Below, in pieces: positions 12,852 to 20,837 of a stretch of 64,000 nucleotides of DNA (positions are counted from its first letter, which is position 1; each line of letters starts with the position of its first letter). This DNA is from Caulobacter sp. (lineage in GTDB: Bacteria > Pseudomonadota > Alphaproteobacteria > Caulobacterales > Caulobacteraceae). The stretch covers positions 17,115 to 81,114 of the forward strand of contig JAHBYC010000012.1 of NCBI GenBank assembly GCA_019636175.1. Reading direction: 5' to 3'. The translations under genes were made by a program, and so were the position numbers. A model generated the notes under the pieces. It worked only from the letters and a program-made list of their open reading frames with translations, did no database searches and was not told the DNA's origin.

Positions 12852-12881
12852 AAAGCCCGTCGCGTTTCGGCGGGCTTTTTT
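12852..12881 (+). terminator. intrinsic terminator after the pirin gene
   Basis: An 11-bp stem (AAAGCCCGTCG paired with CGGCGGGCTTT, one G-T wobble) with a 5-nt loop (CGTTT), followed by a T-run, lies just downstream of the stop at 12829. Confidence 0.85.
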
Positions 12882-12949
12882 CGTTGACCGCCAAAAGCTT
12901 AGCCACGTATCCCTGTGAAATATTACAAGGTTACCAGACCGGGCCCGTC

Positions 12950-13459
12950 TTGCGATTTGACCTGCTGAAAATCCTTTTGGTCGATGACAATCACCACATG
13001 CGGGTGCTGATTGGCGAGATCCTGCGCGCCATCGGAGTGCGGCACGTGTTCGAGGCCAACGACGGCGCCGAGGCCCTGGCCGCGTTGCGTCACCAGTCGA
13101 TCGACATCGTCATGACCGACCTGGCGATGCAGCCGCTGGACGGCATCGACTTTGTCCGGCTGATCCGGCAGTCGCCCGACAGTCCCAACCAGATGATCCC
13201 GATCGTGATGATCACCGGCCACTCGACGCAACGCCGGGTCAGTGAAGCCCGGGACGCGGGGGTCACTGAGTTCCTCGCCAAGCCGGTGACGGCGCGCGGC
13301 GTCATCGAGCGGATCACCCAGGTCGTCGACCATCCCCGCGCTTTCATCCGGGCAGGTGACTATTTTGGGCCCGACCGGCGACGCAGGGTCGAACCCGCCT
13401 ATGACGGCCCATGGCGTCGCGAGGCCGATCAAGGCCGCGACAAGTCCCAAGAAGAGTGA
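12950..13459 (+). CDS. single-domain response regulator (CheY-like)
   Basis: The receiver domain runs from 'RFDLLKILLVDDNHHMRVLIGEIL' (acidic DD pair) through 'DIVMTDLAMQPLDGIDFVRLIR' (phosphoacceptor Asp in MTDL) to 'EFLAKPVT' (conserved Lys). A ~45-residue basic/polar tail follows with no output domain. The start is uncertain: a TTG at 12950 begins at the domain edge, while a TTG at 12884 sits within the preceding terminator's tail and is unlikely. No kinase is adjacent. Similar proteins in Caulobacter relatives are orphan CheY-like regulators. Confidence 0.75.
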   Translation: MRFDLLKILLVDDNHHMRVLIGEILRAIGVRHVFEANDGAEALAALRHQSIDIVMTDLAMQPLDGIDFVRLIRQSPDSPNQMIPIVMITGHSTQRRVSEARDAGVTEFLAKPVTARGVIERITQVVDHPRAFIRAGDYFGPDRRRRVEPAYDGPWRREADQGRDKSQEE

Positions 13460-13468
13460 AGTCGGGCC

Positions 13469-13840
13469 TCAGAGCTGCAGCGCGCAGCTTTCATTGATGG
13501 TCGGCCGCGAGATCACCACCCGACAGAGGCCCGGGTAGCCCGGCTTCAGCGCATTGGCGAAGTAGAGGCACAGATGCTCCAGCGTCGGCAGGTCCAGGCC
13601 GGGTTTGTCATTGAGCAGCCCGTGGTCGAGTTCGGCCGCGACGGCCTTGAGCGCCGCATCCAGCTCTCCAAGATCGGCAACCCAGCCCATGGGCCCCGAG
13701 ATCTCGCCGCGCACGGTCGCCTCGACCCGGAACGAATGGCCATGCAGCCGCGTGTAGGGGCTGCCTTCCGGGCCGTTAGGGAAATGATGGGCGGCGTCGA
13801 AGGTGGCGGCCTTCGTGATCTCGAAGAGGGGCGATGTCAT
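13469..13840 (-). CDS. queD: 6-carboxytetrahydropterin synthase (QueD family)
   Basis: The 123-residue protein has the tunnelling-fold zinc ligands H18/H19 ('FDAAHHFPNGPEG') and H33/H35 ('RLHGHSF'), plus 'MGWVADLGELDAALK', 'LDHGLLND' and the C-terminal Glu in 'PTINESCALQL'. QueD makes 6-carboxy-5,6,7,8-tetrahydropterin from dihydroneopterin triphosphate, the step before QueE. In E. coli QueD a catalytic Cys lies just before the HGH motif; here that segment is 'GSPYTRLHGH' with no Cys, so it belongs to a Cys-less subfamily or uses another residue. The neighbouring queE supports the pathway assignment. Confidence 0.85.
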   Translation of the reverse strand: MTSPLFEITKAATFDAAHHFPNGPEGSPYTRLHGHSFRVEATVRGEISGPMGWVADLGELDAALKAVAAELDHGLLNDKPGLDLPTLEHLCLYFANALKPGYPGLCRVVISRPTINESCALQL

Positions 13841-13881
13841 GTCTGTCGGGGGCTAAGGACGGCGCTGGCGCGACCGGACGG

Positions 13882-14514
13882 TCAGGCGATGCCGAGGTAC
13901 TTGTGAGTCTGGACGCTTAAACGCCACCTGGGGTGGGAAAGGCAATAGGCGATGCAGGCCCGGGTCGCCGCCTGCCGGTCAGGGCCATCCAGCGGCTGCA
14001 GATAGAAGCGTTCGAAATCGAGGTCCGCGAACCGGGCGGGGTCCACGCCGGCCTGGGGCCAGACAAGCTTCAGCTCCTGTCCCGAGGTCTGGGCGAGGGC
14101 GGCGTCGGCCTTGGGGCTGACGCAGATCCAGTCGATGCCCGCCGGCGCCGCCAGGGTGCCGTTGGTCTCCACGGCGATGGAAAAACCGCGCTGGTGCAGG
14201 GCGTCGATCAGCCGCGGGTCGAGTTGCAGCAGCGGCTCCCCGCCGGTGCAGACCACCAGCCGGTCGGCGGCGCCGCCATCCCATGCCGCCTCAATGGCGT
14301 CGGCCAGGTGTTCGGCGGTTGTGAACCGGCCGCCCCCGGGGCCGTCCATGCCGACAAAATCGGTGTCACAGAAGGTGCAGACCGCCATGGCGCGATCCTG
14401 CTCGCGGCCGGACCAGAGGTTACAGCCGGCAAAGCGGCAGAAGACCGCCGGCCGGCCCGCCTGTCCGCCCTCGCCCTGCAGGGTCAGGAAGATCTCCTTG
14501 ACCGAATAGCTCAT
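13882..14514 (-). CDS. queE: 7-carboxy-7-deazaguanine synthase (radical SAM)
   Basis: The 210-residue protein carries the QueE-type cluster motif C31-x14-C46-x2-C49 ('CNLWSGREQDRAMAVCTFC') instead of the usual CX3CX2C. It also has 'EIFLTLQGEGGQAGRPAVFCRFAGCN', the 'CTGGEPLLQLD' SAM-binding motif, 'VETNGT', 'WICVSPKA' and a C-terminal 'SVQTHKYLGI'. It rearranges 6-carboxytetrahydropterin to 7-carboxy-7-deazaguanine on the way to preQ0 and queuosine. queD follows 41 bp downstream, consistent with a two-gene unit. Confidence 0.93.
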   Translation of the reverse strand: MSYSVKEIFLTLQGEGGQAGRPAVFCRFAGCNLWSGREQDRAMAVCTFCDTDFVGMDGPGGGRFTTAEHLADAIEAAWDGGAADRLVVCTGGEPLLQLDPRLIDALHQRGFSIAVETNGTLAAPAGIDWICVSPKADAALAQTSGQELKLVWPQAGVDPARFADLDFERFYLQPLDGPDRQAATRACIAYCLSHPRWRLSVQTHKYLGIA

Positions 14515-14834
14515 GGCGCTCTGCGATCGACGAATGGGTAGGTCATGAAACGGCGGCGGACAGGCTTGGAGGGAGGCGGCGACTGTCCTCTACACCACCG
14601 ACGCAACCGCACCAAACCGGGATCGGCCGCGACTCAGCCGTCCGGTTTCCCGACGTCGCACCCCGCGAATATTGACAGCTTCGCTCAATAGTCAGTCTTC
14701 CCCTACGGAACCTGCCGCAACGTCATTTCTCCTGATCGTGGAAGAAGTCGCGTAATGACCGGAATTCAACGCGATATCCTCGCCACAGTCAGGTGAAAAG
14801 CGGTCACCTATCGGCGATCACCTTGTTGTCGGCA
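14515..14834. other. intergenic region between queE and the TonB receptor promoter
   Basis: About 470 bp separate the divergent queE and receptor starts. I see no coding frame. A TTGACA at 14672 has no convincing partner at -10. The part nearest the receptor (from 14835) holds the promoter-like element listed separately; the rest shows no feature I can support. Confidence 0.5.
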
Positions 14835-14863
14835 TTGACAGTTTCCATACGCGCGTATGCAAT
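14835..14863 (+). promoter_or_regulatory. promoter with embedded palindromic operator
   Basis: TTGACA (14835-14840) and TGCAAT (14858-14863) are separated by 17 bp. A perfect 14-bp palindrome, CATACGCGCGTATG (14846-14859), fills the spacer and reaches the -10 element. This is the classical place for a repressor operator. The transcript would have a ~115-nt leader before the receptor ATG at 14985. Confidence 0.55.
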
Positions 14864-14984
14864 CTCCTGAAGCTGCGGGGGAGTGTCGCGCGTCCCCGAC
14901 AGCAATCAAAGACGCGGCATTGAGGAAACACACGGCGTCCGCAGAATGGCCATCAAAGGCCCGCGGCGCTCGGGGAGGGTTAGA

Positions 14985-17825
14985 ATGTCAAAGACTCTGC
15001 GCCTGCGGAAGGCGCTCGCTGTCAGCGCTTCCGCCATGGCCATCATGGCCGTCGCCGCGCCCGCTTTCGCCCAGGACACGGGCGGCGGGACCACCGTCGG
15101 TGAACTGATCGTCACGGCGCAGAAGCGCGAAGAGGCCATCCAGGATGTGCCGATCGCGGTTTCCGCCTTCAGCCAGGAAGGTCTCGAGAAGCAGAAGATC
15201 GACGGCGGCCCGAACCTGGTTCTGGCCATTCCGAACGTCAACTTCTCCAAGTCCCACTTCACCGGCTACAACTTCCAGATCCGCGGCGTCGGCTCCAAGC
15301 TGGTCGCCGGTTCGGGCGACGCCGGCACCGGCATCCACCTGAACAACGCGCCTCTGACGGCCAACAACCTGTTCGAAGCTGAATTCTTCGACGTCGAGCG
15401 CGTCGAGGTTCTGCGCGGTCCGCAGGGCACCCTGTACGGCCGGAACGCCACCGGCGGCGTGGTCAACCTGATCACCGCCAAGCCGACCGGCAACTTCGAG
15501 GCCCTCGGCAAGATCGAGCTGGGCAACTACAATTCGGTCAAGGCCAAGGCCATGATCAACGTGCCGCTCGGCGACATGTTCGCCGCCCGGGTGGCCGGCG
15601 TTCTGGTGCAGCGTGACGGCTTCGGCGACAACCTGATCACCAAGAACGACATCGACAACCGGGATCTGTGGGACATCCGCACGACCCTGGCGTTCACGCC
15701 GACCGACAATTTCACCGCCTGGTTCCTCTATGATCACTTCGAGGAAAACGACAAGCGTTCACGGATCGGCCGACAGTTCTGCCAGAAGGATCCGGGCCGT
15801 GATGCGGGCTTGACCGGCCTCTACTCGGCTGACCCGAACATCGCCCAGATCCAGCACGGCTTCTTCAGCCAGGGCTGTCAGAACGTCTCGCTCTATGATC
15901 CGGGCGTTTCCACCGGCACCCTGAACACCCAGGCCACCCTGGGCGGTCTGTTCGCGACCCTGACCGGCCTGCAAACCGGCGACGCCCTGGCCGGCAAGGT
16001 GCAGGACTCCGACATTCGCAACATCGAGTCGCCCTTCGACCCGATCTACAAGTCCAACACCGACATCTTCGAGTTCAACGTGCAGTGGGACGTCACCGAC
16101 GCCCTGCAGGTGACCTCGCTGACGTCCTACAGCGAACTGAGCCTCTACACCCGGCAGGACTACAACCGGGTTGTGCCGTCGACGACGTTCAATGCGACGC
16201 CGAATGTCTGTAACTTCTACGCCACCCCCTGCAGCAGCCCGCTGCTCGGCGGTCCGGCTCTGAGCCCCGCGGTCTACGGCGCGGTCTACGGCGCGCTGTT
16301 CCCCGGAGGCGTGGTCACCGATCCTCAGGTCGGCACCCAGAACCGCTTCACCACCTTCGACATCTCGGCGGCGGAAACCAAGCAGTTCACCCAGGAACTG
16401 CGCCTGCAGTCGGACTTCGACGGCCCGCTGAACTTCAACGTCGGCGCCATCTACCTCGACTTCAAGGCGGACGGCGACTACTACGTGATGTTCAATACCG
16501 GCACCGCCAACTACCAGGCGGCCAACTATCTGACGAATGTCGGCAGCGGCGGGGCGGTGCCTTACCCCTGCCCCATCAACAACACCAACTGCGTCTACAT
16601 CGACCCGAACCAGAACCCGGATCGCAGCGGCCACAACTACTATGACAACTACGGCCCCTACCATCTGAAGTCCCGCGCCCTGTTCGGCGAGGTCTACTGG
16701 CAGCTCCTCGACAACTTCAAGATCACCGCCGGCCTGCGCTACACCGACGACAAGAAGCTGGTCGAGAACCACCAGGTGACCCTCGGCAAGAAGGGTAGCG
16801 GCATCGGCGATCCGCCGGCCACTGACCCGCGTCCGATCCTGGAAGTGCAGTTCAAGGAAACCACCGGTCGCCTCGGCTTCGACTGGAAGCCCGATCTGGG
16901 CTTCACCAACGAGAGCCTGATCTACGGCTTCTACTCGCGGGGCTACAAGGCCGGCGGTCTGAACCCGGCCTGCTCCTCGACGGTGACCTGTCCCCCGGCG
17001 TCCTTCGAGCCGGAATTCGTGGACGCCTATGAAGTCGGGATGAAGAACACCCTGCTGGACGGCCGCATGGTCCTGAACCTCACGGGCTTCACCTATGACT
17101 ACAAGGGCTACCAGGTCTCCAAGATCGTCAACCGGACCTCGATCAACGAAAACATCGACGCCAAGATCTGGGGTCTGGAGTTCGAGAGCCTCTGGGAGCC
17201 GGTCGACAACCTGCGCCTGAACGCCAACATCGGCTACCTGCACACCCGCATCGAAAATGGCAGCTCGATCGACGTGTTCGACCGCACCCAGGGCGATCCC
17301 AACCTGGTGGTGGTCAAGTCGAGCCAAGCCTCCAACTGCGTGGTTTCCCTGGCGACCGCCCAGACGGCTCTGGCCACCTCTTCGGCCACCACGCCCTTCT
17401 TCCTCCTCGGCACCTGCTCGGGCACCTTCGGCCCGGCCAGCGATGGCGTGGCGGTCAACCTGAAGGGCAAGGAACTGCCGAACTCGCCGGAGTTCACCCT
17501 CTCCCTCGGCGCCCAGTACACCTGGGAACTGGGTGACTGGGATGCGACCCTGCGGGGCGACTACTACAAGCAGACCGACACCTTCTCGCGGATCTACAAC
17601 AGCAACGCTGACAAGATCCGGGGTTGGGACAACGTCAACATGACCTTCACGGTGTCCAACCCGAACCTCGGGCTGACCTTCGAAGCGTTCGTGAAGAACC
17701 TGACCGATGAAGAAGCGATCACCGATACCTACCTGACCGACGACAGCTCGGGCCTGTATCGGAACGCCTTCTACACCGACCCCCGCACCTTCGGGGTGTC
17801 GTTCACCTACGCGTTCGGCCGCTAG
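14985..17825 (+). CDS. TonB-dependent outer membrane receptor
   Basis: The 946-residue protein starts with a signal peptide (MSKTLRLRKALAVSASAMAIMAVAAPAFA), then a TonB-box-like 'GELIVTAQKREEAIQDVPIAV', a plug domain ('IRGVGSKLVAGSGDAGTGIH', 'RVEVLRGPQGTLYGRNATGGVVNLIT') and a beta-barrel ending in 'RTFGVSFTYAFGR' with a terminal aromatic/Gly pattern. It imports a scarce ligand across the outer membrane using TonB-ExbBD energy. The ligand is unknown; no uptake or catabolic gene lies next to it. ATG 14985 has GGGGAGGG upstream, so the open frame before it is not coding. Several Cys pairs in the loops are noticeable. An intrinsic terminator follows. Confidence 0.93.
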   Translation: MSKTLRLRKALAVSASAMAIMAVAAPAFAQDTGGGTTVGELIVTAQKREEAIQDVPIAVSAFSQEGLEKQKIDGGPNLVLAIPNVNFSKSHFTGYNFQIRGVGSKLVAGSGDAGTGIHLNNAPLTANNLFEAEFFDVERVEVLRGPQGTLYGRNATGGVVNLITAKPTGNFEALGKIELGNYNSVKAKAMINVPLGDMFAARVAGVLVQRDGFGDNLITKNDIDNRDLWDIRTTLAFTPTDNFTAWFLYDHFEENDKRSRIGRQFCQKDPGRDAGLTGLYSADPNIAQIQHGFFSQGCQNVSLYDPGVSTGTLNTQATLGGLFATLTGLQTGDALAGKVQDSDIRNIESPFDPIYKSNTDIFEFNVQWDVTDALQVTSLTSYSELSLYTRQDYNRVVPSTTFNATPNVCNFYATPCSSPLLGGPALSPAVYGAVYGALFPGGVVTDPQVGTQNRFTTFDISAAETKQFTQELRLQSDFDGPLNFNVGAIYLDFKADGDYYVMFNTGTANYQAANYLTNVGSGGAVPYPCPINNTNCVYIDPNQNPDRSGHNYYDNYGPYHLKSRALFGEVYWQLLDNFKITAGLRYTDDKKLVENHQVTLGKKGSGIGDPPATDPRPILEVQFKETTGRLGFDWKPDLGFTNESLIYGFYSRGYKAGGLNPACSSTVTCPPASFEPEFVDAYEVGMKNTLLDGRMVLNLTGFTYDYKGYQVSKIVNRTSINENIDAKIWGLEFESLWEPVDNLRLNANIGYLHTRIENGSSIDVFDRTQGDPNLVVVKSSQASNCVVSLATAQTALATSSATTPFFLLGTCSGTFGPASDGVAVNLKGKELPNSPEFTLSLGAQYTWELGDWDATLRGDYYKQTDTFSRIYNSNADKIRGWDNVNMTFTVSNPNLGLTFEAFVKNLTDEEAITDTYLTDDSSGLYRNAFYTDPRTFGVSFTYAFGR

Positions 17826-17852
17826 AGCCGAGTCAGACTCAAAGTTACTGAG

Positions 17853-17886
17853 CGGCGGGAACCTCTGGTTCCCGCCGTTTTTCTTT
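17853..17886 (+). terminator. intrinsic terminator of the receptor gene
   Basis: A perfect 11-bp stem, CGGCGGGAACC and GGTTCCCGCCG, with a 3-nt loop (TCT), is followed by TTTTTCTTT, 27 bp after the stop codon. Confidence 0.9.
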
Positions 17887-17973
17887 GCCGTTCTGCACGC
17901 TTAACCTGTCTGAAAGCGCAAACGTGCATGATCAGGGGCCAGGCCTGCCGTCGCTTGTCGTCGCGCGGGCGTA

Positions 17974-19515
17974 ATGAGACCAGAAGCAGCCCCCATGGCT
18001 TCACTTGACCGCCTGATCGACCGTCGCGCGCCCGTCGCCGCCGACAGCACGATTGCGAGCCTTATCGCCGTCTTTCAGGCCGACCCTGACGCCGCCCTGC
18101 TGGCGGTCGTCGATGGCAGCCTGCGTCCGGTCGGGTTGATCCGGCGCGAGGCGGTCGAGGCCCTCTCCACCCTGCCCGGCGCCCTGACCGACCACGTTCT
18201 CGTTCGCGATGCGATGACAGCGGGGCCGCTTGTCGTCGAAGGCCACGTCCTGGCATCCCAGTTTCGCGAGGACCTCCTTGCAACCGATCCCGCCGCTCTG
18301 ACACGAGGCTTCGTCGTCACCAGGGACGGCGCCTATCTGGGGGTCGGGGACGCCCTGACCTTGCTGTCCCATCGCAGCGGTCGCGCGCGGGCGAACCGCG
18401 AGGCCGGCGCGGCCCTGACCCAGACCCTGGCCGCTGAGGTGGTCCGGCAACTGGAGGGCGCGCAGACCTTTGTCGAAGGCCTTCTTCGCCAGTCGCTTCC
18501 GGCCGACAGCCGCAGCTGCGCCAAGGCGCTTGAAGCCTGTTTCGGCGATGTCCAGCGGCTGATGCGCCGCGCGGCCGGGATGCATGCGACCGAGCTTGGT
18601 CTTGGCGCCCTGGCCCCCAAGCCCACCATTCTGCGAGACGTCATGGACGGCATTGAGGCTCGGTGGGCCTGTCGCGCCGCCGACGCCGGCGTCACCCTGC
18701 TGACCGCCTATGACGGCGCCCCGGACCTTGTCGCCGACATCGACGACAACGCCCTTGCCGAGGTGTTCGACGGCCTGATCGAGCGGGCGCTGGACGCCAC
18801 CCGGCGCGGCGCGGTCGAGGTGACCCTGTCCGCCCGGCCGGCGCTTGAGGGCCTGACGCTGGAAGGTCGGGTGCGTGACGCGGGCGGCGTCATCGAACCG
18901 GCCCGGCTGGCCCACATCTTTGACCCGTTGCAGAGCGGGGCGCCGCTGGCCGTTGGCCTCGGGATGGCCCACGCCGCGAGCCTCGCCGCGGCGATGAACG
19001 GCGTCATCCGGGCGGAAGCCAACCCAGGCTCCGGCGCCAGCGTCATCTTCGAGATGATCGCCCCGGAAGCCGCGGAAGCCAGCCCGGCCGAGACCGCCGC
19101 CTTCACCTCGGCGACGGCCCATATCCTGATCGTTGACGACAACGCCACCAACCGCATGGTGGCCGAGGCCCTGTGCGAGATGTTCGACTGCACCAGCGAG
19201 CAGGTGGTCGACGGCGTCGAGGCGGTCGAGGCGGCGAGCCAGCGCGGGTTCGACCTGATCCTGATGGATATCAAGATGCCGCGCATGGACGGCGTGGCGG
19301 CCACGCGCGCCATTCGCGCCCTGCCCGGCGCCGCCGGACAGGTGCCCATCGTGGCCCTCACCGCCAATGCCGATCCCGCCGACGTGCGCGGCTATCTCGA
19401 GGCGGGCATGAACGATTGCGTCGAAAAACCGATCAAGGCCGAGCGCCTGCTGACGGTTCTGGACCAGGTTCTGAACGGAACTGAAGAGTCGGCGACCAAA
19501 TCCGCCGCGGCCTGA
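17974..19515 (+). CDS. CBS-pair / degenerate histidine-kinase ATPase / receiver hybrid
   Basis: The 513-residue protein has three parts. Residues ~20-132 look like a CBS-domain pair ('ALLAVVDGSLRPVGLIRREAVE', 'VRDAMTAGPLV', 'GFVVTRDGAYLGVGDAL'). Residues ~145-362 correspond to a histidine-kinase core, but the dimerisation helix 'LTQTLAAEVVRQLEGAQ' has no phosphoacceptor His. The N-box reads 'LAEVFDGLIERALDAT' without the Mg-binding Asn, while 'RDAGGVIE' and 'VGLGMAHA' are remnants of the G1 and G2 boxes. Residues ~384-500 are an intact receiver (D388/D389, D432 in 'LILMDIKMPRMDG', K in 'VEKPIK'). It is probably a cytoplasmic pseudokinase that signals by its receiver. The start may also be M8 at 17995. 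Confidence 0.8.
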   Translation: MRPEAAPMASLDRLIDRRAPVAADSTIASLIAVFQADPDAALLAVVDGSLRPVGLIRREAVEALSTLPGALTDHVLVRDAMTAGPLVVEGHVLASQFREDLLATDPAALTRGFVVTRDGAYLGVGDALTLLSHRSGRARANREAGAALTQTLAAEVVRQLEGAQTFVEGLLRQSLPADSRSCAKALEACFGDVQRLMRRAAGMHATELGLGALAPKPTILRDVMDGIEARWACRAADAGVTLLTAYDGAPDLVADIDDNALAEVFDGLIERALDATRRGAVEVTLSARPALEGLTLEGRVRDAGGVIEPARLAHIFDPLQSGAPLAVGLGMAHAASLAAAMNGVIRAEANPGSGASVIFEMIAPEAAEASPAETAAFTSATAHILIVDDNATNRMVAEALCEMFDCTSEQVVDGVEAVEAASQRGFDLILMDIKMPRMDGVAATRAIRALPGAAGQVPIVALTANADPADVRGYLEAGMNDCVEKPIKAERLLTVLDQVLNGTEESATKSAAA

Positions 19516-19612
19516 TCCGGCGGTCGGACCTGGTGGCTGGGGGCCGGTTCGCGCAAAGACAGACATCCAGGGCCCTGCCCTACGCTATAGCCTGCTAGGG
19601 TCGGGCGCATTT

Positions 19613-19627
19613 GTTCCCATTGCGTTC
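19613..19627 (+). promoter_or_regulatory. LexA (SOS) box
   Basis: GTTC-CCATTGC-GTTC matches the alphaproteobacterial SOS box GTTC-N7-GTTC exactly and lies 36 bp upstream of the small gene at 19664. Confidence 0.7.
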
Positions 19628-19663
19628 TTGTCTGCGGGCCACGCCTGGCGCTAGGATCGGCGC

Positions 19664-19807
19664 ATGCCTCCGCCCGCCCCCGTCTTCCTGCCCCGCCCGG
19701 CCAACGACAACCCCACGCCCGCCCGGCAGCGCCGTCGCACGGTCCAGACCCTGCCGATCGTCGGCCGCATCATCGACGGCGGTGTCGTCGTGCCGCTGAA
19801 GCCCTGA
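19664..19807 (+). CDS. 47-residue protein, putative SOS-induced
   Basis: A short frame beginning MPPPAPVFLPRPANDNPTPA and ending 'VGRIIDGGVVVPLKP'. It is Pro-rich, then basic, with a short hydrophobic end, and has no recognised domain. It follows a LexA box by 36 bp and stops 2 bp before the ATG of the next gene (TGACCATG), so the pair looks like a small SOS operon. Small SOS proteins of Caulobacter (SidA, DidA) inhibit division, but no sequence similarity to them is claimed. It lies at the host/prophage border and could belong to either. Confidence 0.5.
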   Translation: MPPPAPVFLPRPANDNPTPARQRRRTVQTLPIVGRIIDGGVVVPLKP

Positions 19808-19809
19808 CC

Positions 19810-20031
19810 ATGCGCCAGCACTATCCGGGCGTCTCCGTCTCCGAGGTCCGCCTGGGGCTTCAGGAGTCGCGCAGCAGGCTGAGGCAGTGGCAACAGAAGG
19901 TCCGCCCGCTCAGCCCGGAATACGACGCCATCTCCGCCGCCCGGAAGGCGCTGGACGATGTCGAAACAGCGATCACCGGCAAGCCCCGCCATCCGGCAGA
20001 CCTGCTCGGTGCCCGCACTCCCTCGTCTTGA
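19810..20031 (+). CDS. 73-residue helical protein, putative SOS-induced
   Basis: The protein begins MRQHYPGVSVSEVRLGLQES and is predicted mostly alpha-helical with heptad-like charged stretches ('SRSRLRQWQQKVRPLSPEYDAISAARKALDDVETAI'). It has no recognised family. It starts 2 bp after the stop of the 47-residue gene, suggesting translational coupling and shared LexA control from the box at 19613. It converges with the minus-strand gene at 20039. Confidence 0.5.
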   Translation: MRQHYPGVSVSEVRLGLQESRSRLRQWQQKVRPLSPEYDAISAARKALDDVETAITGKPRHPADLLGARTPSS

Positions 20032-20038
20032 CCGGTCT

Positions 20039-20257
20039 CTAGCCGATCGGCGGCCGCCAGCGGCGGGCGGCGTCCTCGCACAGCTGAGCGGCGCTCAGGC
20101 GGATCGCCTTCTCGTCCGGCTCCGGGTCGCCCTCGGCCACCCGCTCGCGCAGCGACCGCGCGGCATCGGCCAACGCAGCAGGATCGACCAGGCCCATGGT
20201 CTCGATCCAGGCGGTTTCGAGGGCTGCGATGCGGAGTTCGAGCTCGTCCAACGACAA
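20039..20257 (-). CDS. 72-residue hypothetical protein
   Basis: Begins at a TTG (20257) preceded by GAAGG; sequence MSLDELELRIAALETAWIET continues as a helical, acidic/Ala-rich protein ending 'LCEDAARRWRPPIG'. No family is recognised. Composition is high-GC like the chromosome, unlike the cargo operon that starts 29 bp to its right. It could be the last host gene or a terminal phage gene. Confidence 0.45.
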   Translation of the reverse strand: MSLDELELRIAALETAWIETMGLVDPAALADAARSLRERVAEGDPEPDEKAIRLSAAQLCEDAARRWRPPIG

Positions 20258-20285
20258 TAGACCTTCGACCTAAGCCAACGGACGT

Positions 20286-20837
20286 CTATCCCGGTATTTT
20301 CCGCTTCCGCAGGACCGTCCAGGCAAAATCTTTGGCCAGGGCCTTGGTCACGCCGTGGCGCAGATCAGATATCGCAGTTTGCACTTCTTCGTCAAAACCG
20401 TCCGGCAGGACTGGGCCTTGGGCCCTCCCCAGAAATCTCGGAGCAGGAGCCGGCGCCAGCACGACTGCCTCTAGCTTACCCAAGACACTGGAAAGTCCTC
20501 CAAGACCAACCTCAATGAGGGACCAATCCGACTTATGCCTCAGTAATCTCGTCAGATTCTGCCCGAGGCGATGTCGCTTTTGCAGTGCGCCGGTGATGCC
20601 ACTAATTTTGGTCGCAGCCTCGCCTGACATTCTGATCGAGGCGACGAGACCAATCATATCATCCCCCAGGTCCTCAAGGCGGCGGAGCTCCGCATCAATC
20701 TCCGATATGGGGAACCTGAGCCGATCTGAAACGAGACCGCCGGCGAAACCAAAGCACACTGACAATATCGGACCGAGAAGGGCTAAACCCAACTTCAGAA
20801 TGAGATCATCCGGCGTGGGCTGCGGCATCGTCGACAT
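20286..20837 (-). CDS. single-TM helical protein, third gene of the GHKL/STAS cargo operon
   Basis: The protein (183 residues from ATG 20837; another ATG lies at 20828) has one hydrophobic segment near the N-terminus ('LKLGLALLGPILSVCFGFAGGLVSD'). A long cytoplasmic helical region with heptads follows ('IDAELRRLEDLGDDMIGLVASIRMSGEAATKISGI'). No domain is recognised. Its start overlaps the end of the DUF4325 gene by 32 bp, so the two are coupled. GC content is clearly lower than in flanking genes. In the operon it could be the membrane-anchored effector or target of the ATPase/STAS pair; that is inference only. Confidence 0.65.
   Translation of the reverse strand: MSTMPQPTPDDLILKLGLALLGPILSVCFGFAGGLVSDRLRFPISEIDAELRRLEDLGDDMIGLVASIRMSGEAATKISGITGALQKRHRLGQNLTRLLRHKSDWSLIEVGLGGLSSVLGKLEAVVLAPAPAPRFLGRAQGPVLPDGFDEEVQTAISDLRHGVTKALAKDFAWTVLRKRKIPG

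Noticed and set aside
14515-14984. preQ1 riboswitch upstream of queE
   Set aside because: I could not find the short stem and A-rich tail of a preQ1-I aptamer on the queE strand.
15759-17327. Long open minus-strand frame opposite the TonB receptor (522 codons)
   Set aside because: It mirrors the receptor's codon bias in GC-rich DNA; its Val/Gln/Arg-rich sequence has no domain, and the receptor on the plus strand is unambiguous.
18001-19566. Minus-strand frame of 521 codons opposite the CBS/receiver gene
   Set aside because: No motif and Gly/Arg/Gln-rich; the receiver and CBS features on the plus strand are clear.
20032-20285. tRNA gene or att core at the left prophage border
   Set aside because: No tRNA cloverleaf or obvious core sequence was recognised; the other att site would be outside the window.
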